NCBI RefSeq assembly: GCF_000006945.2
Contig: NC_003197.2
Span: 186,001-250,000 of the forward strand
Origin: Salmonella enterica subsp. enterica serovar Typhimurium str. LT2
Lineage (GTDB): Bacteria; Pseudomonadota; Gammaproteobacteria; Enterobacterales; Enterobacteriaceae
Direction of reading: 5' to 3'
DNA length: 64,000 nt
Under the pieces are notes generated by a model. The model did not search any database, was not told where the DNA came from, and was given only the letters and a program-made list of their open reading frames with translations. The first letter of the stretch is position 1; each line of letters begins with the position of its first letter. A program made the translations under genes and the position numbers. This document shows, piece after piece, positions 45,304-55,269 of this stretch.

Positions 45304-47961
45304 ATGGCTCACTATAAAAAATTTCGTCTGAGCACGCTTGCGGCCGTGGTGGGTATTGTTCTGGCTGTCGGTCCGGAAAATAGCTACGCGGAAGCGCCCA
45401 TTCAATTTAATACCCGATTTCTTGATGTTAAAGATGATGCCAGCCTGGATCTCTCCCGTTTTTCCCGTAAAGGCTACATTATGCCGGGGAGCTATCATCT
45501 CCAGGTGCTGGTCAATCAGAGTCAAATTGTCCAGGATAATGTTATTACGTATTCCGTTGATAATAACGATCCTGATAACACCTATCCCTGTTTATCGCCT
45601 GAACTGGTCTCGCTGCTGGGGTTAAAACCTGAAATAGCAGATAAAATGATCTGGATAAATGCCGGTCAGTGTCTGCAACCAGATCAACTGGAAGGGATGG
45701 AAACCCAAACGGATTTAAGCCAGTCAACGCTGACGGTGATTATTCCGCAGGCGTATCTGGAATACAGCGATGAAGAGTGGGATCCACCTTCCCGCTGGGA
45801 TGAAGGGATTCCCGGCGTATTATTTGACTACAACGTTAACAGCCAGTGGCGACATGCTGAACATGATGACGGCGATGAATATGACATCAGCGGCAACGGC
45901 ACGGTGGGTGCCAACCTCGGCGCGTGGCGTTTGCGCGCGGACTGGCAGGCTAACTATCGTCACGAAAATGACAGCGAAGATAAAGACAACTTTGGCTCCA
46001 GTTCCGAACAGAACTGGGACTGGAACCGCTATTACGCCTGGCGGGCGATCCCGCAGCTCCGGGCGCAGCTAACGCTGGGCGAAGGATCGCTGGAATCCGA
46101 TATTTTCGACGGCTTTAACTATGTTGGCGGCAGCCTTATCACCGACGATCAGATGTTACCGCCTAATCTGCGCGGCTACGCCCCGGATATATCAGGCGTG
46201 GCGCGCACCAACGCCAAAGTCACCGTGACCCAGCGCGGGCGGGTGATTTATGAGTCGCAGGTCCCGGCTGGGCCGTTTCGCATTCAGGATATTAATGAAA
46301 CGGTATCCGGCGATCTACACGTCAAAATTGAAGAACAAAGCGGTCAGGTGCAGGAATATGACGTCAGCACCGCCTCCATTCCGTTTCTGACCCGTCCCGG
46401 CCAGGTGCGCTACAAGTTGGCAGCCGGGCGACCGCAGGACTGGGATCACAATATGGAAGGCGGCTTTTTCACCTCAGCCGAAGCCTCCTGGGGGATCGCT
46501 AACGGCTGGTCGCTGTACGGCGGTGCCATCGGTGAGCAGGATTATCAGGCGCTGGCGTTAGGACTGGGGCGCGATCTGGCGCTGCTGGGCGCGTTTTCCG
46601 TCGATGTCACCCATTCCCGTGCGACGCTGCCAGAGGGTAGCGCCTACGGCGACGGCACCATTCAGGGTAACTCGTTCCGTGCCAGCTACGCTAAAGATTT
46701 TGATGATATAGACAGCCGTCTGACGTTTGCTGGTTATCGCTTTTCCGAAGAAAACTACATGACGATGGACGAGTTTATCGATACGCATAATGACGATAAC
46801 GATCGTCAGCGCACCGGCCACGATAAAGAGATGTATACCCTGACGTACAGCCAGAACTTTTCGGCAATAAACGTCAACGCCTATATCAACTACACCCATC
46901 GCACCTACTGGAATCAACCTAACCAGGACAGCTATAACCTGACGCTGTCGCACTATTTCGATGTCGGTGAGGTGCGCGGGATCAGTCTGTCGGTGAACGG
47001 TTTTCGCAACGAATATGACAATGAGCGTGATGACGGCGTGTACGTCTCGCTCAGTATTCCGTGGGGCAACAACCGCACGCTGAGCTACAACGGCTCCTTT
47101 AGCGATGACAACAACAGCAATCAGGTCGGCTATTACGAGCGCATTGACGATCGCAATAACTACCAGATCAACGCTGGTCGCGCGGATAACGGTGCGACTC
47201 TCGACGGCTACTACCGTTATCAAGCGAGCTATGCCGACATTGACGTCAGTGCGAACTATCAGGAAGGCGACTATACCTCCGGCGGACTGAACATCCAGGG
47301 CGGCGCGACGCTGACTGCTAAAGGCGGGGCGTTGCACCGCACCAGCGTCAACGGCGGCTCGCGGCTGCTGGTGGATGTCGGCGATGAAGCGAACGTACCC
47401 ATCTCCGGCTACAGCACGCCGGTATATACCAACGCGTTTGGTAAAGCCGTCATTGTCGACGTCAACGACTACTACCGCAACCAGGTGAAAATCGACATTA
47501 CCCAGTTGCCGGAAGACGCGGAAGCAATCCTCTCCATCGCTCAGGCGACCCTGACGGAAGGGGCGATCGGTTATCGCCGCATGGAGGTGCTCAGCGGTAA
47601 AAAAGCCATGGCCAGTATCCGCCTGCGCGATGGCGGCACGCCGCCCTTCGGCGCAGAGGTTTACAACAGTCGCCAGCAACAGTTAGGGATCGTAGGTGAA
47701 GACGGCAGCGTTTATCTGATCGGCATTAACCCCGGCGAGCGGTTGCAGGTGACATGGGAAGGTAAAACGCAGTGTGAAGCGACGTTGCCCGATCCGCTGC
47801 CGGGCGATCTGTTTAGCGGCCTGTTGCTGCCGTGCATCGGCGACGCTTCATCACCTGAGGCAACGCAGCCCGAAGAGAAACCATTACTCCAGCTTCATAC
47901 GCAGCGGCGGACGTCTTCGACGCAACCCGAAGCGCTCTCTTCTCGTTATCCAACACATTGA
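45304..47961 (+). CDS. stfC: Stf fimbrial outer-membrane usher
   Basis: 885 aa. Signal peptide, N-domain (PIQFNTRFLDVKDDASLDLS), plug region (YVGGSLITDDQMLPPNLRGYAP), barrel, and C-terminal domains with a Cys pair (KTQCEA...LLPCIG). FimD/PapC/MrpC type. The last ~30 residues (EATQPEEKPLLQLHTQRR and on) extend beyond the usual C-domain and look disordered. Weak ribosome site, consistent with low usher dosage. Confidence 0.95.
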   Translation: MAHYKKFRLSTLAAVVGIVLAVGPENSYAEAPIQFNTRFLDVKDDASLDLSRFSRKGYIMPGSYHLQVLVNQSQIVQDNVITYSVDNNDPDNTYPCLSPELVSLLGLKPEIADKMIWINAGQCLQPDQLEGMETQTDLSQSTLTVIIPQAYLEYSDEEWDPPSRWDEGIPGVLFDYNVNSQWRHAEHDDGDEYDISGNGTVGANLGAWRLRADWQANYRHENDSEDKDNFGSSSEQNWDWNRYYAWRAIPQLRAQLTLGEGSLESDIFDGFNYVGGSLITDDQMLPPNLRGYAPDISGVARTNAKVTVTQRGRVIYESQVPAGPFRIQDINETVSGDLHVKIEEQSGQVQEYDVSTASIPFLTRPGQVRYKLAAGRPQDWDHNMEGGFFTSAEASWGIANGWSLYGGAIGEQDYQALALGLGRDLALLGAFSVDVTHSRATLPEGSAYGDGTIQGNSFRASYAKDFDDIDSRLTFAGYRFSEENYMTMDEFIDTHNDDNDRQRTGHDKEMYTLTYSQNFSAINVNAYINYTHRTYWNQPNQDSYNLTLSHYFDVGEVRGISLSVNGFRNEYDNERDDGVYVSLSIPWGNNRTLSYNGSFSDDNNSNQVGYYERIDDRNNYQINAGRADNGATLDGYYRYQASYADIDVSANYQEGDYTSGGLNIQGGATLTAKGGALHRTSVNGGSRLLVDVGDEANVPISGYSTPVYTNAFGKAVIVDVNDYYRNQVKIDITQLPEDAEAILSIAQATLTEGAIGYRRMEVLSGKKAMASIRLRDGGTPPFGAEVYNSRQQQLGIVGEDGSVYLIGINPGERLQVTWEGKTQCEATLPDPLPGDLFSGLLLPCIGDASSPEATQPEEKPLLQLHTQRRTSSTQPEALSSRYPTH

Positions 47962-47978
47962 TTCAGGAAACCGCATTC

Positions 47979-48731
47979 ATGATGTCATTAAAACGTTATA
48001 ACCTGGCCGCTGTTTTGCTGCTTTTGCTGGGCGGCTACGGTAGCGCCCAGGCCGCCATCGCGCCCGATCGCACCCGCCTGGTGTTTCGCGGCGAAGATAA
48101 ATCGATAAGCGTCGATCTGAAAAACGCCAACAGCAAACTGCCCTATCTGGCGCAGTCCTGGGTGGAAGATGAGAAGGGCGTCAAAATCACCTCGCCTTTA
48201 ATCGTCGTCCCACCGGTCCAGCGCATTGAGCCGTCGGCAATCGGACAGGTCAAAATTCAGGGGATGCCGGCGCTGGCGTCGCTCCCCCAGGATCGGGAAA
48301 CCCTTTTTTATTACAACGTGCGCGAAATTCCGCCGCAAAGCGACAAGCCCAATACGCTGCAAATCGCCCTGCAAACGCGCATCAAAGTTTTTTACCGCCC
48401 GCAGGCGCTATCGAAAATCGATATGCAGCATCCCTGGCAATACAAGATCACCCTTCAGCGTCAGGGCAATGGCTATCAGGTGAGCAACACAACCGGCTAC
48501 TACGTGGTGTTAAGCAACGCCAGCAACCGCATGGACGGCACACCAGCCAGAGGCTTTAGCCCTTTAGTGATTGCACCAAAAAGCAACGTGACGCTGGGAG
48601 GGGACGCCAGTGAATTAGGTCACTCGCCTGTGCTGACTTACGTCAACGATTATGGCGCGCGGTTACCGCTGATTTTTAACTGTACTGACAACAGTTGTGC
48701 GGTAGATGAAGCAAAAAGCAGAAAGTCGTAA
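47979..48731 (+). CDS. stfD: Stf periplasmic fimbrial chaperone
   Basis: 250 aa from ATG 47979, after AGGAAA; an upstream TTG reading overlaps stfC and is rejected. Signal peptide ends near AQA/A. PapD-type: IAPDRTRLVFRGEDKS, LPQDRETLFYYNVREIPP signature, and a C-terminal Cys pair (FNCTDNSCAVD). MrpD-like by position and sequence. Confidence 0.94.
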   Translation: MMSLKRYNLAAVLLLLLGGYGSAQAAIAPDRTRLVFRGEDKSISVDLKNANSKLPYLAQSWVEDEKGVKITSPLIVVPPVQRIEPSAIGQVKIQGMPALASLPQDRETLFYYNVREIPPQSDKPNTLQIALQTRIKVFYRPQALSKIDMQHPWQYKITLQRQGNGYQVSNTTGYYVVLSNASNRMDGTPARGFSPLVIAPKSNVTLGGDASELGHSPVLTYVNDYGARLPLIFNCTDNSCAVDEAKSRKS

Positions 48732-48749
48732 CCGACAAGGAGACGCAAG

Positions 48750-49262
48750 ATGAGGCAATGGCGGTTACGGCTGGGCACGGTAACGTGTGCGGCCATGCTG
48801 AGTGCGGTCAGTATGCCGCTGGCAGCGGGAAGTAAGACGGTCAACATGACGCTGACGATAGTCGTTAATGCCGCGCCGCCCTGTACTGTGACCGGCGGTG
48901 AGGTGGAATTTGGCAATGTGTTGACGACGAAAGTGGATGGGGTGAATTACCGGCAGGCGGTGGGCTATCGCCTGAGCTGTAACGGCAGAGTGAGCGATTA
49001 CCTGAAGTTACAGATTCAGGGGAATGCGGTGACTATCAATGGCGAGTCGGTATTGCAAACCGATGTCGATGGATTGGGTATCCGTCTGCAAACCGCCACG
49101 GATGGCGCGCTGATTTCACCCGGCAATACGCAATGGTTGTCATTTCAATACAGCGGCGGCAGCGGTCCGGCCATTGAGGCGATTCCCGTCAAAAATAATG
49201 GCGTAACGTTAACAGGTGGCGCGTTTAACGCAGGCGCCACGTTGGTGGTGGATTACCAATGA
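48750..49262 (+). CDS. stfE: Stf minor fimbrial subunit E
   Basis: 170 aa. AAGGAGACGCAAG before the ATG. Signal peptide, pilin domain with Cys (APPCTVTGGEVEFGNV and LSCNGRV) and C-terminal ATLVVDYQ. MrpE/F-type minor pilin. Overlaps stfF by ATGA. Confidence 0.9.
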   Translation: MRQWRLRLGTVTCAAMLSAVSMPLAAGSKTVNMTLTIVVNAAPPCTVTGGEVEFGNVLTTKVDGVNYRQAVGYRLSCNGRVSDYLKLQIQGNAVTINGESVLQTDVDGLGIRLQTATDGALISPGNTQWLSFQYSGGSGPAIEAIPVKNNGVTLTGGAFNAGATLVVDYQ

Positions 49263-49735
49263 AAAAAATAGTTTTGACGATGTTAATGGGGGGCAGCCTT
49301 GCCGCACAGGCAGCCGATAATCTTAAGTTTCACGGCACATTAATTTCACCGCCGAATTGTACGATTAACAATGATCAGACGATCGACGTTAAGTTCGGTA
49401 ACCTGCTGATTAATAAAATAGATGGTACGCGTTATGCGCAGAATGTTCCGTATGAGATCACCTGTGATTCAACGGTGCGCGATGAGACGATGGCGATGAC
49501 CCTGACGCTAAGCGGTTCCGTGAGTGATTTTAATCCGGCGGCGGTAAACACCAGCGTGGCGGGGCTGGGGATTGAACTCAGGCAGAACGACCAACCCTTT
49601 ACGTTGGGGTCCACCATTACGGTGAATGAACAATCGATACCTGTTCTGAAAGCCATACCGGTTAAAAAGAGCGGTGCTTCGCTGAAAGAAGGCGGCTTCG
49701 ATGCGACGGCAACATTACAGGTGGATTATCAGTAA
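49259..49735 (+). CDS. stfF: Stf minor fimbrial subunit F
   Basis: 158 aa. Signal peptide MKKIVLTMLMGGSLAAQA. Same architecture and motifs as StfE (SPPNCTINNDQTIDVKFGN, EITCDSTV, ATLQVDYQ), so the two are probably duplicates that diverged. Likely tip-fibrillum adaptor. Overlaps stfG by TAATG. Confidence 0.9.
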   Translation: MKKIVLTMLMGGSLAAQAADNLKFHGTLISPPNCTINNDQTIDVKFGNLLINKIDGTRYAQNVPYEITCDSTVRDETMAMTLTLSGSVSDFNPAAVNTSVAGLGIELRQNDQPFTLGSTITVNEQSIPVLKAIPVKKSGASLKEGGFDATATLQVDYQ

Positions 49736-50265
49736 TGGCTAAAAGACAGGCGTTATTACACGGCGCGGCCTGCATCCTCTGTGGGGCGCTGATATTGCCG
49801 GTCTCAGCGGCAGATAACCTGCATTTTTCCGGTAGCCTGGTGGCCAGTCCTTGCACGCTCACGATGCAGGGGACGGGGATTGCCGAAGTCGATTTTTCGT
49901 CGCTTGACAGTTCTGATTTCACTCCCGACGGCCAGTCTGCTCGTAAGCCTTTGGTGTTTGAACTCACGGATTGCGATTCGGCGCTGAGTAACGGGGTGCA
50001 GGTGACTTTCACTGGAACCGAAGCGACCGGAATGCGCGGTATCCTGGCCATCGATAGCTATTCAGGCGCTTCCGGGATCGGGATTGGTATTGAAACGCTA
50101 TCCGGCGTTCCCGTGGGCATGAACGATAAAGAGGGTGCGATATTTACGCTGGTGACGGGGAAAAATACGCTAAACCTGAATGCCTGGGTACAACGTCTTC
50201 CCGGCGAGGACCTGATTCCGGGAAGGTTCTCTGCAAGTGCGCTAGCCACATTTGAGTATTTATAA
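49735..50265 (+). CDS. stfG: Stf minor fimbrial subunit G
   Basis: 176 aa. Signal peptide ends near VSA/A. Pilin domain with Cys in VASPCTLTMQ and Cys in LTDCDSALS; ends ATFEYL with penultimate Tyr. Position and type match MrpG. Shares one base with the next gene. Confidence 0.9.
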   Translation: MAKRQALLHGAACILCGALILPVSAADNLHFSGSLVASPCTLTMQGTGIAEVDFSSLDSSDFTPDGQSARKPLVFELTDCDSALSNGVQVTFTGTEATGMRGILAIDSYSGASGIGIGIETLSGVPVGMNDKEGAIFTLVTGKNTLNLNAWVQRLPGEDLIPGRFSASALATFEYL

Positions 50266-51104
50266 TGAAAATAATACGGACTTTATTTTTGCTGCTGATT
50301 GCCGTTTATGGCAGTTCGGTAGTGGCCAAACCCATGCTGAAAGCGACGTTTTCAAGCACCACGATGTATTATGGTATTGGCCCTAATAGCGACAAATCTA
50401 TTGTGGCGGAGGTGACGATAGCGACTCCGGAGGGAGTGTACTATGGCTCCTGGAACCTTTCGGGACATCGTAAAGGAGAAACGCTAACCGCAGACTCCTG
50501 GTCTGGGCCAGAACCTGCGCCGAAGGTTGTATTGAAGGATTTTGATAACACTGTTTCGCGATCTGCGTGCAAGAATCTTCCCTCGAACTGGAGGGGGTGT
50601 GGTTCTTTTACCCTGGAGATTACGGTACAAAGCGATGATTATGGTTGCCCCTGGCTGGCGTCGAGCCATATCGTTGCTACCACTTTTATCACTAACGAAA
50701 CGTATTCCCCGCCGGATACGCGCAGTTCAGTTTGCCCGAAAGTTCCCGTTGATACTTTTGATATCTCCTGGGATGCGAACGTTTCGAAACAGAAAACAAC
50801 CCTCATGCTTGATGCCACCGGTGGCACGGTGAATCGCACGTTACATACCTATTTGATGGAGGGGGGAAAACTGTGCGATGGCAGCAAATTTGACAACCGT
50901 GGCGCTTATTGCCGTTTTGTCTCATCGGGTATTACGCTCAATGTGCTGGGCTGCGACCAGTCGAGCGTCACGACCAGCGCCGTTGATCATCCGATAACCG
51001 ATGTTGAGCTTCATGACATTAATGTAGCGGTGAACACCCGCAACATTGGCTCCGGGCAGTTCACGTCGACCTGTAGCTTCCAGTATATTATTGATGAGCT
51101 TTAG
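50265..51104 (+). CDS. Putative Stf tip adhesin (MrpH-like)
   Basis: 279 aa, last gene of the stf operon (STM0201 position in LT2, by memory). Signal peptide MKIIRTLFLLLIAVYGSSVV to A. About twice the length of a pilin, with eight cysteines (e.g. GCGSF, GCPW, SVCPK, LCDG, YCRF, GCDQ, TCSF). Size, position after an MrpG-like subunit and a two-domain layout match MrpH, the Proteus MR/P tip adhesin. The C-terminal region (TSTCSFQYIIDEL) looks like the chaperone-bound pilin end. Receptor unknown. The name stfH is not used because I am not sure it is established. Confidence 0.75.
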   Translation: MKIIRTLFLLLIAVYGSSVVAKPMLKATFSSTTMYYGIGPNSDKSIVAEVTIATPEGVYYGSWNLSGHRKGETLTADSWSGPEPAPKVVLKDFDNTVSRSACKNLPSNWRGCGSFTLEITVQSDDYGCPWLASSHIVATTFITNETYSPPDTRSSVCPKVPVDTFDISWDANVSKQKTTLMLDATGGTVNRTLHTYLMEGGKLCDGSKFDNRGAYCRFVSSGITLNVLGCDQSSVTTSAVDHPITDVELHDINVAVNTRNIGSGQFTSTCSFQYIIDEL

Positions 51105-51150
51105 GGGGGCTGGGTGTTTGGCGAAGATTCACGCTAACCTGGTATGAACC

Positions 51151-51185
51151 AAAAAAAAACCGGGTGGCGGCTTCGCCTTACCCGG
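51151..51185 (-). terminator. REP-based terminator of hemL
   Basis: On the minus strand CCGGGTAAGGCGAAGCC...ACCCGG forms a REP hairpin (51160-51185) followed by nine consecutive T (51159-51151). A REP that also has the T tract of an intrinsic terminator. It ends hemL and lies just past the stf operon. Confidence 0.85.
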
Positions 51186-51211
51186 CCTACGTTGTTTCTG
51201 GACGTTCTCTT

Positions 51212-52492
51212 TTACAGTTTCGCAAACACCCGACGCGCGGCGTCAATAGTATTATTAATGTCGTCCATGCTGTGTGCGACCGACATAAAGCCCGCCTCAA
51301 ACGCCGATGGCGCCAGATATACGCCTTCCTCCAGCATCAGGTGGAAGAAACGCTTAAAGCGTTCCACGTCGCACGCCATCACGTCCTGATAGCAGGTTAC
51401 GCTCTCAGCGTCGGTGAAGAAAATCCCGAACATGCCGCCGACATGGTTGACGACCAGTGGGATCCCCGCCTCCTGCGCCGCTTCGCACAGCCCTTCCGCC
51501 AGGCGGGTGGTGAGCTCATCCAGCGTTTCATGAATGCCGGGCTGGGCGACTTCATTCAGGCAGGCGAAACCGGCCGCCATCGCAATCGGGTTGCCGGAAA
51601 GGGTGCCCGCCTGGTAAACCGGGCCCGTCGGCGCCAGCGCATCCATTACATCGCGACGACCGCCAAACGCGCCTACCGGCATCCCGCCGCCGATGATTTT
51701 ACCCAGACAGGTCAGGTCCGGCACGACGCCGTAGTAATCCTGGGCTCCGGCCAGCGCTACGCGAAAACCGGTCATTACTTCGTCGATAATCAGCAGCGCG
51801 CCGAACTCATCGCACAAGGCGCGCAGACCTGGCAGAAATTCCGGCAGCGGCGGGACGCAGTTCATATTGCCCGCCACGGGTTCGACGATGATACTGGCGA
51901 TTTCCTGCGGATATTGTTCAAATGCCGCGCGCACTGACGTCAGATCGTTATAAGTGCAGGTCAGCGTATGTTTCGCGAAATCTGCCGGCACGCCCGGCGA
52001 GTTCGGCTGACCGAGCGTCAGCGCGCCAGAACCGGCTTTGACCAGCAGACAGTCTGCGTGGCCGTGGTAGCAGCCTTCGAATTTGATAATCTTATCGCGG
52101 CCAGTAAAACCACGCGCCAGGCGAATAGCGCTCATCGTCGCTTCGGTGCCGGAGTTCACCATGCGCACCATGTCCATGGTCGGCACCAGGTTGGTGACCA
52201 GTTCCGCCATTTTCACTTCCATTTCGGTTGGCGCGCCGAAGCTTAAACCGCGCTCCGCAGCTTCGATCACCGCATTGCGGATAGCCGGATGGTTATGCCC
52301 CAGTACCATTGGTCCCCAGGAACCGACATAGTCGATATACGCTTTGCCATCGACATCATAAAGATAAGCGCCGTCCGCTTTTTCGATAAACAGCGGGGTG
52401 CCGCCCACGCCAGTGAAGGCGCGAACAGGGGAGTTCACGCCGCCGGGGATCAGCTCGCGGGCCGCGCTATAGAGATTTTCAGACTTACTCAT
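51212..52492 (-). CDS. hemL: Glutamate-1-semialdehyde 2,1-aminomutase
   Basis: 426 aa. PLP enzyme of the C5 pathway to 5-aminolevulinate for heme. Class III aminotransferase motifs: [31 protein letters not shown], and the PLP lysine in [17 protein letters not shown]. In E. coli hemL is directly next to fhuB; here the stf operon separates them. Confidence 0.98.
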
Positions 52493-52661
52493 GGAAAGAT
52501 TCCTGGTTCGTAGAAAAAGTGAATACCCGCTATTCTAAGTTATTCAGAGAAGGTTATGAAAGTTTTACGCATTTGAAACAATACGATTTGCAGGGGATTT
52601 TCGCGGCGTTGGCGAGTAGAATGCCGACTTTAGATTTGTATTACCAATTAATGATCTTCTG

Positions 52662-54083
52662 ATGAAAACAGACACTTCCACCTTTTTAGCTCAGCAAATT
52701 GTGCGTTTACGGCGCAGAGATCAGATTCGCCGGTTAATGCAGCGGGATAAAACGCCGCTGGCCATCCTGTTCATGGCGGCCGTTGTCGGCACGCTTACCG
52801 GACTGGTTGGCGTCGCCTTTGAAAAGGCGGTTTCCTGGGTACAAAACATGCGCATTGGCGCGCTGGTTCAGGTCGCGGACCATGCGTTTTTGCTTTGGCC
52901 GCTGGCCTTTATCCTTTCGGCGTTACTGGCGATGGTCGGCTACTTTTTGGTGCGAAAATTTGCGCCGGAAGCCGGCGGCTCGGGTATCCCGGAAATTGAA
53001 GGTGCGCTGGAGGAGTTACGTCCGGTGCGCTGGTGGCGCGTGTTGCCGGTGAAGTTTATCGGCGGGATGGGAACGTTGGGCGCAGGAATGGTATTAGGGC
53101 GCGAAGGGCCAACGGTGCAAATCGGGGGCAACCTGGGGCGCATGGTGCTGGATGTTTTTCGTATGCGCAGCGCCGAAGCGCGGCATACGTTGCTGGCGAC
53201 CGGCGCGGCGGCGGGGCTCTCTGCGGCGTTTAACGCGCCGCTGGCGGGTATCCTGTTTATTATTGAAGAGATGCGCCCGCAGTTTCGCTACAACCTGATT
53301 TCGATTAAAGCGGTGTTTACCGGCGTCATCATGTCGAGCATTGTGTTCCGCATATTTAACGGCGAAGCGCCGATTATTGAAGTCGGCAAACTGTCTGATG
53401 CGCCGGTTAACACGCTGTGGTTATACCTTATCCTCGGTATTATTTTTGGCTGCGTCGGGCCGGTATTTAATTCGCTGGTGCTGCGTACCCAGGATATGTT
53501 TCAGCGCTTTCATGGCGGCGAAATTAAAAAATGGGTGCTTATGGGCGGCGCGATCGGCGGCCTGTGCGGTATTCTGGGGTTGATTGAGCCGGCCGCGGCA
53601 GGCGGCGGATTTAACCTTATTCCTATCGCCGCGGCAGGTAATTTTAGCGTCGGGCTACTGCTGTTCATCTTTATTACCCGGGTTGTCACGACGCTGCTTT
53701 GCTTTTCTTCCGGCGCGCCGGGGGGCATTTTCGCCCCGATGCTGGCGCTGGGAACGCTGCTTGGTACGGCCTTCGGTATGGCGGCGGCAGTGCTTTTCCC
53801 GCAGTATCACCTGGAGGCCGGTACCTTTGCGATTGCCGGGATGGGGGCGCTGATGGCGGCGTCGGTGCGCGCCCCGTTGACAGGGATTGTGCTGGTGCTG
53901 GAGATGACCGATAACTATCAGCTCATTTTGCCAATGATTATCACCTGTCTTGGCGCGACACTATTAGCCCAGTTTTTGGGCGGGAAACCGTTATACTCAA
54001 CCATCCTGGCGCGCACTCTGGCGAAGCAGGATGCGGAACAGGCGGAGAAAAACCAGAATGCGCCTGCGGACGAGAATACTTGA
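52662..54083 (+). CDS. clcA: H+/Cl- exchange transporter ClcA
   Basis: 473 aa, CLC family. Selectivity motifs GSGIPE, GREGP (gating Glu) and GGIFAP, about 18 helices, inverted repeat topology. 2 Cl- for 1 H+ antiport used in extreme acid response. ATG 52662. Its stop codon overlaps the -35 of the erpA promoter. Confidence 0.98.
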   Translation: MKTDTSTFLAQQIVRLRRRDQIRRLMQRDKTPLAILFMAAVVGTLTGLVGVAFEKAVSWVQNMRIGALVQVADHAFLLWPLAFILSALLAMVGYFLVRKFAPEAGGSGIPEIEGALEELRPVRWWRVLPVKFIGGMGTLGAGMVLGREGPTVQIGGNLGRMVLDVFRMRSAEARHTLLATGAAAGLSAAFNAPLAGILFIIEEMRPQFRYNLISIKAVFTGVIMSSIVFRIFNGEAPIIEVGKLSDAPVNTLWLYLILGIIFGCVGPVFNSLVLRTQDMFQRFHGGEIKKWVLMGGAIGGLCGILGLIEPAAAGGGFNLIPIAAAGNFSVGLLLFIFITRVVTTLLCFSSGAPGGIFAPMLALGTLLGTAFGMAAAVLFPQYHLEAGTFAIAGMGALMAASVRAPLTGIVLVLEMTDNYQLILPMIITCLGATLLAQFLGGKPLYSTILARTLAKQDAEQAEKNQNAPADENT

Positions 54084-54108
54084 ACGAATTACCAGGGTAT
54101 TAGATAAT
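54080..54108 (+). promoter_or_regulatory. Predicted erpA promoter
   Basis: TTGAAC (54080-54085), 17-bp spacer, GATAAT (54103-54108). The -35 overlaps the clcA TGA. IscR control of erpA is known in E. coli; I cannot place its site with certainty. Confidence 0.6.
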
Positions 54109-54164
54109 GACTGCCAATATTGGGTGAAAATTTATCCAATTACCGATGTCGTTTGGAGCAAAAT

Positions 54165-54509
54165 ATGAGTGATGACGTAGCGCTGCCGCTGCAGTTTACC
54201 GACGCAGCAGCGAATAAAGTAAAAAGTCTTATCGCTGACGAAGATAACCCGAATCTGAAACTGCGCGTGTATATCACCGGCGGTGGTTGCAGCGGCTTCC
54301 AGTATGGTTTTACCTTTGACGATCAGGTGAACGAAGGGGATATGACCATCGAAAAACAGGGCGTTGGCCTGGTGGTTGACCCGATGAGTTTGCAGTATCT
54401 GGTGGGTGGTTCGGTAGATTATACCGAAGGTCTGGAAGGTTCCCGCTTCATTGTAACCAACCCGAATGCGAAAAGTACCTGCGGGTGTGGCTCTTCCTTC
54501 AGCATTTGA
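54165..54509 (+). CDS. erpA: Iron-sulfur cluster insertion protein ErpA
   Basis: 114 aa from ATG 54165 ([15 protein letters not shown]), TTTGGAGC upstream; 15 extra upstream codons are dropped. A-type carrier with the three cluster cysteines: GGGCSGFQ (Cys42) and STCGCGSSF (Cys106, Cys108). Essential in E. coli for isoprenoid-pathway Fe-S enzymes under respiration. Confidence 0.97.
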
Positions 54510-54523
54510 TTGCTGTTCGTTGT

Positions 54524-54600
54524 GCCGGATGGCGACGCGAGCGTCTTATCCGGCCTACAGGAAAGATGTTCCAGGCCCGATAAGCGTAGCGCCATCGGGC
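54524..54600. repeat. BIME between erpA and yadS
   Basis: GCCGGATGGCGACGCGAGCG... and ...CCCGATAAGCGTAGCGCCATCGGGC: inverted REP pair filling the gap between convergent stops. Confidence 0.88.
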
Positions 54601-54609
54601 AAAACAATA

Positions 54610-55233
54610 TCAACGTCCGTTTTCATCCAGGGCAAACGTCGGCAATTTCAAATGCCAGCGAATGGCCGCCAGCCGAATGAACAGCGTGACCACCATACCC
54701 ATCATGCTGGCGCTTTCCAGCGGTACTGAAAACGTATAAAACGCGGTGGCGTGAACAATCCCGCCGATAATACAGGCCGTGGCATAGATTTCGGTGCGTA
54801 GGATCATGGGGATCTCGCGTGCCAGAACATCGCGAATAATCCCGCCGCCGACGCCGGTAATCACGCCCATACAGACAGCCACTAATGGCCCCGTTTCAGC
54901 GAGGAAGGCTTTATTCACCCCAATGCCGACAAACACCGCCAGCCCGACCGCATCCAGTACCGGCAACATCCATTTCGGTAGACGTCTTGGCTGGCGAACC
55001 AGTAGGATGGTCAGCATACTGGTGACCATGGCGACGACCAGGTCGGTAGGATCTTTAACCCAGAATACCGGGCCGTTATCCAGCGCCATATCGCGGATTG
55101 TCCCGCCGCCGACGGCAGTAACGACGCCGAGCACCAGGACGCCGAACGGGTCCATACGTAATTTCCCGGCCAGCAACACGCCAGAGATAGCAAATACAGC
55201 CGTGCCTACAATATCCAGCCAATAGACGAGCAT
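54610..55233 (-). CDS. yadS: YadS, TRIC-type (UPF0126) membrane protein
   Basis: 207 aa, seven membrane helices arranged as two repeated halves with Gly-rich motifs (GVVTAVGGGTIRDM and GVITGVGGGIIRDV). Prokaryotic TRIC cation channel family; physiological substrate not established, although relatives have been linked to glycine uptake. Third gene of mtn-btuF-yadS. Confidence 0.92.
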   Translation of the reverse strand: MLVYWLDIVGTAVFAISGVLLAGKLRMDPFGVLVLGVVTAVGGGTIRDMALDNGPVFWVKDPTDLVVAMVTSMLTILLVRQPRRLPKWMLPVLDAVGLAVFVGIGVNKAFLAETGPLVAVCMGVITGVGGGIIRDVLAREIPMILRTEIYATACIIGGIVHATAFYTFSVPLESASMMGMVVTLFIRLAAIRWHLKLPTFALDENGR

Positions 55234-55269
55234 TGTCGAATCCCCACTGGGAGCCTGGTAAGACAGGCT

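Noticed and set aside
46558..47679. 373-codon open frame antisense to stfC
   Set aside because: Shadow of the usher gene; the Val/Ile-rich tracts come from reversed Asp/Asn-rich codons.
48750..49735. stfE/stfF as one gene broken by a frameshift
   Set aside because: Each has its own signal peptide, cysteine pair and C-terminal pilin motif; the ATGA overlap is normal coupling.
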